Origin: an uncultured Collinsella sp.
Lineage (GTDB): Bacteria; Actinomycetota; Coriobacteriia; Coriobacteriales; Coriobacteriaceae
NCBI GenBank assembly: GCA_900542165.1
Contig: UQMM01000012.1
Span: 1-60,187, forward strand
Direction of reading: 5' to 3'
Length of the DNA stretch: 60,187 nt
Below, in pieces: positions 1 to 6,660 of this stretch (its first letter is position 1; every line of letters starts with the position of its first letter). Below the pieces are notes generated by a model. It ran no database searches. It was not told the origin of the DNA and saw only the letters and a list, made by a program, of their open reading frames with translations. A program made the position numbers and the translations under genes.

Positions 1-1107
1 GAACCGGTGCGCGTGGAACGTTCGCTGACGCTCCGCGCCAAAGGCTTCAAAGCGGGAGCCGCGCCCAGCCACACGCTGACGCTCCGCGCCGAAAAGGCCC
101 GTTTCCTGCCGCCCGCAGCCACCGAGGCCGCATCGGAGTCCAATGACCGCCTGGCCGCCATGATGCGCCGCAGCGCCCGCCGCGAGGAAGCCTACGTGCC
201 CACCTCGCAGCTCCGCCGCTTCACCCTGCCCGATTCGGCGCCCATCATGCGCCGCGTTATGGGCTTTCTGTCCGACCAGGCCCGCACGCTCATCCATGCC
301 GGCGTGTCGCGCGATCGCATCTGCATCGATCCTGGCCCGGGCTTTGGTAAGTCGGCTAACGAGGACATCGTCATCCAGCGCGAGACTGCCAAGATGGCGT
401 CACTGGGCTATCCGCTCATGTGCGCCGTGTCGCGCAAGCGCTTTGTGGGCGCCGTCTCGGGCGTGACCGAGGCCGCCGAGCGCGATGCCGCTACGTTTGG
501 CGTGTGCCTGGGCGCCATCCAGGCCGGTGCCAACATCGTGCGCGTGCACGACGTCGCGGGCTTTGCGCAGTTCCTGAACGGTTACTGGGCCGTCGCCAAG
601 CCGCAGCCGCGCCGTGCGTTTGTGGCCGTGGGCTCCAACCTGGGGCATCGTTGCGACAACATCCGCGCCGCGCGCGACATGCTCGCCGAGATTCCGCTCA
701 CCTGCGTGTCCAACTCCTCCAAGATCTACGAGAGCGAGCCGGCCTACGAGACGCGCCAGGACGCGTTTGCCAACGCCGTCATCGAGATTAAGACCGAGCT
801 GGCGCCGTTGGTGCTGCTCGACGAGCTCATGAAGATCGAGGCCGAGCTGGGGCGCGACCGCTCCAAAAAGGCCAAGGCCAACGGTCCGCGCACCATCGAC
901 CTGGACCTGCTGTGGATGGACGGCGAGACCCACGGCGGCAAAAAGCTGCGCCTGCCGCATCCGCTGATCGGCGAACGCGACTTTGTGCTGGTGCCGCTCG
1001 AGGACCTGATGCACGACCCAGCGCGGTTCTTCCGCTACAACGGTGTCGAGGTCAAGGAGCCCGAGGACCGCGTGGGCCATATCGTGGGCGAATTGGGGCG
1101 TATGTAG
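1..1107 (+). CDS. folP-folK: Bifunctional dihydropteroate synthase / HPPK (FolP-FolK fusion), 5' partial
   Basis: Folate biosynthesis, cytosolic. The reading frame is open from base 1, so the start lies outside the window and only the C-terminal part of the dihydropteroate synthase domain is present. It has IDPGPGFGK at 325-351 and SRKRF at 430-444, both DHPS signatures. From about base 600 the frame continues without a stop into 6-hydroxymethyl-7,8-dihydropterin pyrophosphokinase, with VGSNLG near 628-645, the acidic HPPK motif GPRTIDLDLLW near 884-916 and the LPHPLIGERDFVLVPL tail. FolP makes dihydropteroate and FolK supplies its pterin diphosphate substrate, so the fusion joins consecutive steps. 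The visible start of the DHPS part contains a 16-bp direct repeat (24-39 and 75-90, in frame, period 51 bp), odd for this enzyme. The stop abuts the next ATG, implying one operon. Confidence 0.93.
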   Translation, partial: EPVRVERSLTLRAKGFKAGAAPSHTLTLRAEKARFLPPAATEAASESNDRLAAMMRRSARREEAYVPTSQLRRFTLPDSAPIMRRVMGFLSDQARTLIHAGVSRDRICIDPGPGFGKSANEDIVIQRETAKMASLGYPLMCAVSRKRFVGAVSGVTEAAERDAATFGVCLGAIQAGANIVRVHDVAGFAQFLNGYWAVAKPQPRRAFVAVGSNLGHRCDNIRAARDMLAEIPLTCVSNSSKIYESEPAYETRQDAFANAVIEIKTELAPLVLLDELMKIEAELGRDRSKKAKANGPRTIDLDLLWMDGETHGGKKLRLPHPLIGERDFVLVPLEDLMHDPARFFRYNGVEVKEPEDRVGHIVGELGRM

Positions 1108-1809
1108 ATGATCGAGATGAATGCTGTTGCCGCCGGCACCGAGCTCGACGCGGCACGTGACGCGGGTCGTGAGGGCGTGTCCGCGGGCTGGTGCGCATGG
1201 AGCGCGGGCAACGCTTCGCTGGCGTTTTCGCTGGTCGTGCGCCCGGATGTGAACATGCATGCCTTCCACGGCCTGCCGTTTGTGGCCGCGATGGGCATGA
1301 TGGACGCGCTCGTGGGAACGGCTGCGGCACCGGGGCTGGGCCTTGCCGGCAAGGTGGGTATTCAGTGGCCGAGCGATATCGTGTGCGGCGCGCCCGCGTT
1401 TGAGACGTCGTTCGCGCGCGTCGCCGTCAACGGTGGTGCCGGTGCTGCGGGCATGTTCGGTGCCGTGACGGTGGATATTGAGCGTTCGGCGCTGAGCGAG
1501 CTTGGTGTGGACGTGGCTGACGAAGCGCTGGTCGAGACGCTGGCCGCCGCCGTGCTGGTCCGCGTGGACGCCTGGGCGGTTGTTGCCAACACGCCGCAAG
1601 GCGCCGCAGGGCCGCTGGCTCCCGTGCTGGGCGAGTACTTCGACATGGTGCCGCTGCTGGGCCGCCAAGTTGCGGCGGTGTCGCCCAACGGTTTGCCGCT
1701 TGCGGTCGGTGTGTTTGCGGGCCTGGACATCTGGGGCCGAGCGACCATCAAGACCGATGCCGGCGAGCAAGAGTTTCCGCCCGAGGCCGTACGGATTCGC
1801 GGACTGTAA
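1108..1809 (+). CDS. Biotin protein ligase-like protein with degenerate active site
   Basis: 233 residues, starting immediately after the folK stop; a second ATG at 1117 is an alternative start. The fold resembles the BirA/BPL catalytic domain: an FSLVVRPD strand, QWPSDIV at residues 86-92 in place of the canonical KWPNDI, and a C-terminal GLDIWGRATIKTDAGEQEF segment like the BPL C-terminal domain. The biotinyl-AMP-binding GRGRRG loop is replaced by SAGWCAWSAG, and the key Lys and Asn of KWPND are Gln and Ser. There is no N-terminal helix-turn-helix. Either this is a diverged ligase or a non-catalytic homologue. BirA-type genes often neighbour coaX, which follows here on the other strand. Family membership is moderately sure; activity is doubtful. 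Confidence 0.6.
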   Translation: MIEMNAVAAGTELDAARDAGREGVSAGWCAWSAGNASLAFSLVVRPDVNMHAFHGLPFVAAMGMMDALVGTAAAPGLGLAGKVGIQWPSDIVCGAPAFETSFARVAVNGGAGAAGMFGAVTVDIERSALSELGVDVADEALVETLAAAVLVRVDAWAVVANTPQGAAGPLAPVLGEYFDMVPLLGRQVAAVSPNGLPLAVGVFAGLDIWGRATIKTDAGEQEFPPEAVRIRGL

Positions 1810-1846
1810 CGAGAGGCGCCCGCGCTCAAAGATAACGATGACAACG

Positions 1847-1879
1847 AAGCCCTCTTCGGCCTGTGCCGGGGAGGGCTTT
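1847..1879 (+). terminator. Hairpin after the folP-folK operon
   Basis: AAGCCCTC (1847-1854) pairs with GAGGGCTT (1871-1878) and is followed by only a short T stretch. It lies 40 bp after the biotin-ligase-like stop, where an intrinsic terminator is expected. Confidence 0.4.
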
Positions 1880-1905
1880 GCGTGACTGCGGGGTAGCACC
1901 TCGGA

Positions 1906-1948
1906 CCTATTCCTCAAAACTGAAAATTTTTCGATTTTGAGGAATAGG
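1906..1948. repeat. Perfect 14-bp inverted repeat between convergent genes
   Basis: CCTATTCCTCAAAA at 1906-1919 is exactly complementary to 1935-1948, with an A/T-rich loop. It sits between two convergent genes, so it could be a bidirectional terminator or a small mobile palindrome. Confidence 0.6.
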
Positions 1949-2005
1949 CTTGGCGGGCATTTGCGGGGACTGTGGCATCGGGCGTGCTTGACTTAAGCCC
2001 CTGCT

Positions 2006-2779
2006 CTATCCCAGCTCCTGCATGCGGCGGTAGATTTCGCAGATGCCTTTGATGGTGAGTTGGCCGTCGACTATGTCGAAGGCGTCGGTCGAATCGGCGA
2101 CGATGCTGGCGAGACCGCCCGTGGCGATAACGGTGGCATCCTCGCGGCCCAGCTCGCGCTTCATGCGCGCGACCAGGCCCTCAGCCATGGCGGCGGCGCC
2201 CGTTACGGCGCCGACCTTGATGCACTCCTCGGTATCGCGGCCGATGGCGTGCTCGGGCGCCTCGAGCGGCACGCTGGCGAGCTTGGCGGCACGGGCGGCA
2301 AGCGCGTCCATGGAGATGCGAATGCCCGGCGCGATCGCTCCGCCAATGTAATAACCGTCCTCATCGATGACGTCGATATTGGTCGCGGTGCCAAAGTCCA
2401 CCACGATCGCCGGCGCGCCATAGAAGGTCTCGGCAGCGACGGCGTTGGCGATGCGGTCGGCACCAACGGCCTGGGGGCGCGCCGCCCGCAGCTTGGTTAC
2501 GGCGGCCGTCTGCGGCCCGATGACGATGGCGTCCGCGGCAATGCGGTCGGCCACGGCGTGCCACTCGCGCGAGAGCTGCGGCACCACGCCCGCAAAGGCG
2601 ATCGCGTCGACCGCATCGAGCGAAAGGCCGTACATCTTAAAGAAACCCATCAGGCGCACATGGATCTCGTCGGCGGTATAGGAGCGGTCGGTGGGCATGC
2701 GCCACGACTGCACCAGCTCGTCTCCGTCAAACAGGCCCATGGCCGTCTGCGTGTTTCCCATATCGATAGCGAGCAGCAT
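2006..2779 (-). CDS. coaX: Type III pantothenate kinase
   Basis: 257 residues. Catalyses ATP-dependent phosphorylation of pantothenate, the first step of coenzyme A synthesis, in the cytosol. The N-terminus MLLAIDMGNTQTAMGLFDG holds the phosphate-binding DxGNT motif of the ASKHA fold, and later segments VVDFGTATNIDVI, GGAIAPGIRISMDAL and ATGGLASI are type III (CoaX) signatures, distinct from CoaA/PanK I. The frame is open further upstream, but that part runs through the tRNA gene, so I start at the ATG at 2779; an ATG 21 bp upstream (MPTPGVDMLL) is possible. Convergent with folP-folK. Confidence 0.92.
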   Translation of the reverse strand: MLLAIDMGNTQTAMGLFDGDELVQSWRMPTDRSYTADEIHVRLMGFFKMYGLSLDAVDAIAFAGVVPQLSREWHAVADRIAADAIVIGPQTAAVTKLRAARPQAVGADRIANAVAAETFYGAPAIVVDFGTATNIDVIDEDGYYIGGAIAPGIRISMDALAARAAKLASVPLEAPEHAIGRDTEECIKVGAVTGAAAMAEGLVARMKRELGREDATVIATGGLASIVADSTDAFDIVDGQLTIKGICEIYRRMQELG

Positions 2780-2975
2780 GTCTACTCCCGGTGTCGGCAT
2801 AAAAGGACGCGCACCATTGTATACGTGCCGTCGACGGCGCTCGGCTGCGATTCGTTTACGGTGATAGGGGCTGAGGGGTTTAAATATGAAGGAATTATGC
2901 TCTACGAGATTTTCCTTGCCGTTTACCGAACTCCCGCGTAATATTCTTTCTTGCGCACATGAGGCGCCCAGACAT

Positions 2976-3052
2976 TGCGGGGTGGAGCAGTCTGGTAGCT
3001 CGCCGGGCTCATAACCCGGAGGTCGTAGGTTCAAATCCTGCCCCCGCGACCA
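2976..3052 (+). tRNA. Initiator tRNA-fMet (anticodon CAT)
   Basis: A 77-nt cloverleaf with encoded CCA (3050-3052). The acceptor stem is TGCGGGG with CCCCGCG, giving a weak 1-72 pair. The anticodon CAT at 3010-3012 is flanked by three consecutive G-C pairs (GGG/CCC), the hallmark of bacterial initiator tRNA. The T arm reads GGTTCAAATCC. It closely matches the E. coli initiator tRNA as I remember it. Confidence 0.97.
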
Positions 3053-3061
3053 AGAACTTGC

Positions 3062-3091
3062 AGCTCGTCGGCCTAGCCGGCGAGCTTTTTT
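3062..3091 (+). terminator. Intrinsic terminator of the tRNA-fMet gene
   Basis: AGCTCGTCGGC (3062-3072) pairs with GCCGGCGAGCT (3076-3086) around a 3-nt loop, followed by six T's. It starts 10 bp after the tRNA. Confidence 0.9.
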
Positions 3092-3135
3092 GTTATTCCG
3101 GGACTGTGTTTTCGGTCCAATTCTCGGCTTCTTAA

Positions 3136-3362
3136 ACAAAATCTCGATCTGTAACATCTAGACCCGATTTGGGCGGCTAAGTGTTACAGATCGAGATGTT
3201 TCGGCAGGACGGTCTTCGTTTGTCTAAATCTGTAACACGAGGGACGGATTTTGCCGAGTTGTTGTTATAGATTGAGATTTTTTAGCAGGCGGGTTTGGTT
3301 TGTCTCGATCTGTAACAGTAAGACCCGGTTTTGTCGCGTAACTGTTACAGATTGAGACAAAC
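3136..3362. repeat. Three copies of the CTGTAACA palindromic repeat
   Basis: Three tandem fold-back units at about 3139-3199, 3219-3281 and 3299-3362. Each has a left arm like TCTCGATCTGTAACA and a right arm TGTTACAGATYGAGA, with a loop of about 25-30 nt that keeps a GACCCGGTTTTG-like core. Two more units lie at 46964-47105. They occupy most of the gap before the oxidoreductase gene. No ORF of interest overlaps them. Confidence 0.85.
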
Positions 3363-3499
3363 CGACGGGCCGCCCTGCCCCATCCACCTGCCGCTACCTG
3401 CTGTCCGCCGATTTCCGTTGCGCTGTTGTATTCCCATGCCATATCCTCTAGACAACTACGCGGCAACATCGCCGCCGCGCCTACAAGAGAGGAATGTCC

Positions 3500-5530
3500 A
3501 TGACCGCACCTGCATCCAAGCTGCTTCAGCCCATTACGGTTGGCCCCCTTGAGCTCAAAAACCGCATTATGTTTCCGCCGCTGACCACCGGCTACGAGGA
3601 GCGTGACGGCTCCATTGGCGAGCGCAGCCTGGCTTTTTACGAGCGCTTGGCCCGTGGCGGCGTGAGTTACATCGTCATCGGCGACGTTGCTCCCGTCATG
3701 ACCGCAAGCCCCACGCCCAAGCTGGCGACCGACGCCCAAATCCCCACGTTTAAGGCCCTGGCCGATGCCGTCCACAAGCACGGCGCCAAGGTCGCGCTGC
3801 AGCTGTTCCACCCCGAGTACGACGTGCCCGGTGTCGGCCGCATGGTCATGGGATCCATGGCCGCCGCCAAGGCCGCGCAGGAGGCCAAGGCCGCCGGCGA
3901 CGAGGAGACCTTTGCCGCCAAGATGGCCGAGTCCAACGAGATCCGCAACCAGGCCTACGCCAAGCTGCACCACGACATGCAGCACTTTGTGAACGAGGCG
4001 AGTGTGGAGCAGCTCACCCAGATCAAGGAGGCTATCGCCGCCTCGGCCGCTCGCGCGCAGCAGGCCGGGATCGATGCCATCGAGGTCCACGGCGACCGCC
4101 TGGTAGGTTCGCTGTGCTCGGCCATCCTCAACCAGCGCACCGACGAGTACGGCGGCTCGTTCGAGAACCGCGTTCGCTACGCGCTGGAGGTCGTCGCTGC
4201 CATTAAGGAAGCCGCGCCGCAGCTGATGGTGGAGTACAAGCTCCCCGTGATCATGGAGAACCCCGACGGCACGCCGCGCGGCAAGGGCGGCCTGCAGCCC
4301 GACGAGGCCTGCGAGTTCGCCAAGCTGCTCGAGGGCGCGGGCATCGATATGATCCAGGTCGCACAGGCCAACCACACCGGCAACATGGGCGACACCATTC
4401 CGCCCATGGGCGCCATGCCCTACAACTGGACGCTGCCCGTGGCCGAGCGCGTCAAGGCCCTGGTCTCCGTGCCGGTGGCAACCGTCGGCCGTGTTGTTTC
4501 GGTCGAGGCCGGCGAGAAGATTCTGGAAGACGGCGCCGCCGACATCATCGCCTATGGCCGCTCGCTCATGTGCGACCCCGACATTGCGCTGAAGGCCGCC
4601 ACGGGTGAGCCCATCCGCGAGTGCCTCAACTGCAACAAGGGCTGCGTCGACGCGATTCAAAATCGCAAGTACATCTCGTGCGTGCTCAATGCCGAGAACG
4701 GCGACGAGGCGACCATCGCCATCAAGCCGGGCGAGGGCGACAAGAAGATCGCCGTGGTGGGCGGCGGTATTGCCGGCCTGGAGGCCGCGCGCGTGGCGGC
4801 CAAGCGCGGCTACGATGTGACCGTCTACGAGGCGAGCGATCATCTGGGCGGCCAGATTGTGCTGGCGGCCGCGCCTCCGCGCAAGGACGAGATCATGCGC
4901 TCGGTCGAGTATTACGAGAAGATTCTGCCCGGCCTGGGCGTGAAGGTTGAGCTCAACCATGCCGCTAGCCCCGCGGACCTCAACGCCGCCGATGCCGCGA
5001 TTGTGGCCGTGGGCGCGCACGACGTGGTCATCCCCGTTCCGGGCGCCGACTCGGAGAAGGTCGTCTCGAGCTGGGACGTGCTGGCCGGCAAGGTGGAGCT
5101 TACGGGCCGCGCCGCCGTCATTGGCGGTGGCCTGGTGGGCACCGAGACTGCCGAGTACCTGCTGCAGCACGGCTGCCAGGTGGCGATCGTGGAGATGCTC
5201 GACAAGATTGCCGCGGGCGAGTCCGAGACCATTCTGCCGCTGATTATGAGCGACTTTGCCGAGCACAACGTGGAGCAGCACGTGAAGACCCGCCTGACCG
5301 CCATTACCGACGAGGGCGTTGAGGCCATTTGCACCACCGAGGACGGCGCCGAGGAGCCGGTGAAGATCGCCTGCGATTACGTGGTGATGGCCGTGGGCTC
5401 CAAGGCCAACGCGTTTGACCTGGATGGCGTGACGGTGCCCGTGACTTGCGTGGGCGACTGCTCGGGTGAGCGCACCGCCGACATTGCGAGCGCCATTCGC
5501 ACGGCGTATCACGCGGCCAACGAGCTGTAG
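3500..5530 (+). CDS. Old yellow enzyme-type NAD(P)H:flavin oxidoreductase with FAD domain (2,4-dienoyl-CoA reductase / enoate reductase family)
   Basis: 676 residues. Architecture: N-terminal FMN TIM barrel (about 1-365) with NQRTDEYGGSFENR; a [4Fe-4S] motif at C375, C378, C382 and C394; then FAD/NAD(P) Rossmann domains with VVGGGIAGLEAARVAAKRG and IGGGLVGTETAEYLLQHG. This is the layout of 2,4-dienoyl-CoA reductase, BaiCD/BaiH and daidzein-reductase-type enzymes, which reduce activated C=C bonds. Unusual points: the barrel reads HPEYD where relatives have HxGR, the HGAHGYL stretch is HGDRLVG, and there is an insertion of about 45 residues rich in Ala/Glu near residues 115-160. An ATG also exists at 3494, but the AGAGAGGA ribosome site at 3486-3493 has proper spacing only to the ATG at 3500. 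The substrate cannot be told from sequence. Confidence 0.88.
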   Translation: MTAPASKLLQPITVGPLELKNRIMFPPLTTGYEERDGSIGERSLAFYERLARGGVSYIVIGDVAPVMTASPTPKLATDAQIPTFKALADAVHKHGAKVALQLFHPEYDVPGVGRMVMGSMAAAKAAQEAKAAGDEETFAAKMAESNEIRNQAYAKLHHDMQHFVNEASVEQLTQIKEAIAASAARAQQAGIDAIEVHGDRLVGSLCSAILNQRTDEYGGSFENRVRYALEVVAAIKEAAPQLMVEYKLPVIMENPDGTPRGKGGLQPDEACEFAKLLEGAGIDMIQVAQANHTGNMGDTIPPMGAMPYNWTLPVAERVKALVSVPVATVGRVVSVEAGEKILEDGAADIIAYGRSLMCDPDIALKAATGEPIRECLNCNKGCVDAIQNRKYISCVLNAENGDEATIAIKPGEGDKKIAVVGGGIAGLEAARVAAKRGYDVTVYEASDHLGGQIVLAAAPPRKDEIMRSVEYYEKILPGLGVKVELNHAASPADLNAADAAIVAVGAHDVVIPVPGADSEKVVSSWDVLAGKVELTGRAAVIGGGLVGTETAEYLLQHGCQVAIVEMLDKIAAGESETILPLIMSDFAEHNVEQHVKTRLTAITDEGVEAICTTEDGAEEPVKIACDYVVMAVGSKANAFDLDGVTVPVTCVGDCSGERTADIASAIRTAYHAANEL

Positions 5531-5604
5531 TTGAACATCGCGGCCAGGCGGGGCGGTAGCACGGATCCGTCTCGCCCGGCTGTGTCCCGTCGGGTGTTAA
5601 CCGG

Positions 5605-5645
5605 TGCGGGGCCTGCAAGCGCAGCAGGTCCCGCCCTTTTTGTTT
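5605..5645 (+). terminator. Intrinsic terminator of the oxidoreductase gene
   Basis: GCGGGGCCTGC pairs with GCAGGTCCCGC around a short loop and is followed by CTTTTTGTTTT. It lies 75 bp after the stop codon. Confidence 0.8.
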
Positions 5646-5970
5646 TGCTCCGGTGGATGGCAATGCGCGGTAATCATGAGGAGTGAGGACGTCTACTGCC
5701 TTGCAGATCACTCAAAAATATTGGGGGAGGGGTTAATAATTATATCCTCTATACCAAAGGACATAAAGAGATGCCAATTTTGTTGACAAGCGAATGACGA
5801 TTAGCTGCGAGTCAGCTACCAGCGTAAATAATCGATAAAGAAATGTCGTAATTTGGTGCCAAATGCCCAGATAACGCCGCGTCTATTTTAATTAACTGCT
5901 TTGAGCAAACAGTAAAATGCTACTATCTAACTTGCACGTAAGAAAGCAGATTAACGGTTAAGGCTAAGAA
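5646..5970. promoter_or_regulatory. AT-rich intergenic region with two dyads
   Basis: No coding frame is convincing here, and base composition drops sharply in GC. Two perfect small dyads are visible: TAGCTG-5 nt-CAGCTA at 5802-5818 and ATTTGGTGCCAAAT at 5851-5864. TTGACA at 5783-5788 and TACTAT at 5921-5926 are promoter-like but not paired at standard spacing. Probably the regulatory region of the HTH gene; low certainty. Confidence 0.35.
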
Positions 5971-5979
5971 GTGGCAGGT

Positions 5980-6375
5980 ATGTCGGAAGCAACTAGGACT
6001 CGCACGCATGCGCCCGAGGTTAGGCAGCGCGCCGTCGAGATCCTCCAAGAGGGGGTCGGCCATCGCGCCCTCGCCGCGGAGCTTGGCATTCCCCAGGCCA
6101 CGGCTCGTCAGTGGGCCCGCGCGTATGCCGTGGGCGGTGCCGACGCCGTTCTCAATGCCGGTTCGCATCATCACACCTATTCGTACGACGTAAAGCTCGC
6201 TGTGGTTAAGGACCGTCTGGAAAGCGGCTTGACGGTTCGCGAGGCCATGATCAAGCACAAGATTCCCAGCGAGTCTTCGGTCAAGGCTTGGTGCCGTCAG
6301 TACCGTGAGGGCGGTGAGTCCGCACTGGTCGATAAGCCGCGCGGTCGCAAGCCGCGCGTTAAAAAGGCGGAATAG
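5980..6375 (+). CDS. Two-HTH DNA-binding protein related to IS150/IS3 OrfA
   Basis: 131 residues from the ATG at 5980; a GTG at 5971 in the same frame is an alternative start. Two successive helix-turn-helix units are visible: HRALAAELGIPQATARQWAR (about residues 28-47) and VREAMIKHKIPSESSVKAWC (about 85-104). Each is followed by YxxGGxxAL, the pattern of insertion-element helix-turn-helix domains (InsJ/OrfA-like). A basic tail (PRGRKPRVKKAE) follows. No transposase catalytic ORF or terminal repeats adjoin it, and it has its own AT-rich upstream region and a terminator, so it looks like a stand-alone, possibly domesticated DNA-binding protein rather than half of an insertion sequence. Confidence 0.65.
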   Translation: MSEATRTRTHAPEVRQRAVEILQEGVGHRALAAELGIPQATARQWARAYAVGGADAVLNAGSHHHTYSYDVKLAVVKDRLESGLTVREAMIKHKIPSESSVKAWCRQYREGGESALVDKPRGRKPRVKKAE

Positions 6376-6386
6376 CAAACGGGATG

Positions 6387-6412
6387 GTGCGCCCACAGGG
6401 GCGCATTTTTCT
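6387..6412 (+). terminator. Intrinsic terminator of the two-HTH gene
   Basis: TGCGCCC pairs with GGGCGCA around a short loop, followed by TTTTTC. It lies 12 bp after the stop. Confidence 0.9.
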
Positions 6413-6660
6413 TGCCGCGCCAACTTTTTGGACCGGCGCGAGCCTGTCGGGACATCCTCCAAAGTGGCCAATAAACCGCGCGCAGTGGCCCGCGCGCCTG
6501 TCGCTGCGATAGGGGAGCGTCGCCTCTCTGCTCCAAAGCAGACGTGCCCTTACCCCGTACGCCTAAAACTCCCCAGTTGACCGAAAACCTGCCGCCGCTG
6601 CTCCTCAATTGAGCTATAACGTTAAACAATTGCAGCGTTTTTGCATGGGGGAGTGATGGT

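Noticed and set aside
400..1917. Open frame of 505 codons opposite folP-folK
   Set aside because: Shadow of two clear plus-strand genes; Arg/His-rich with no domain.
3136..3362. CRISPR array
   Set aside because: Units are palindromes with conserved loops, not identical repeats with unique spacers, and no cas genes are present.
3224..5512. Open frame of 762 codons on the minus strand
   Set aside because: It is antisense to the oxidoreductase gene, His/Gly/Leu-rich without family motifs; an artefact of GC-biased codons. The same applies to long minus frames at 14080-16548, 25787-27844, 32158-34737 and 47161-49494.
5980..6375. Complete insertion sequence
   Set aside because: No catalytic transposase frame, terminal repeats or target duplications around it.
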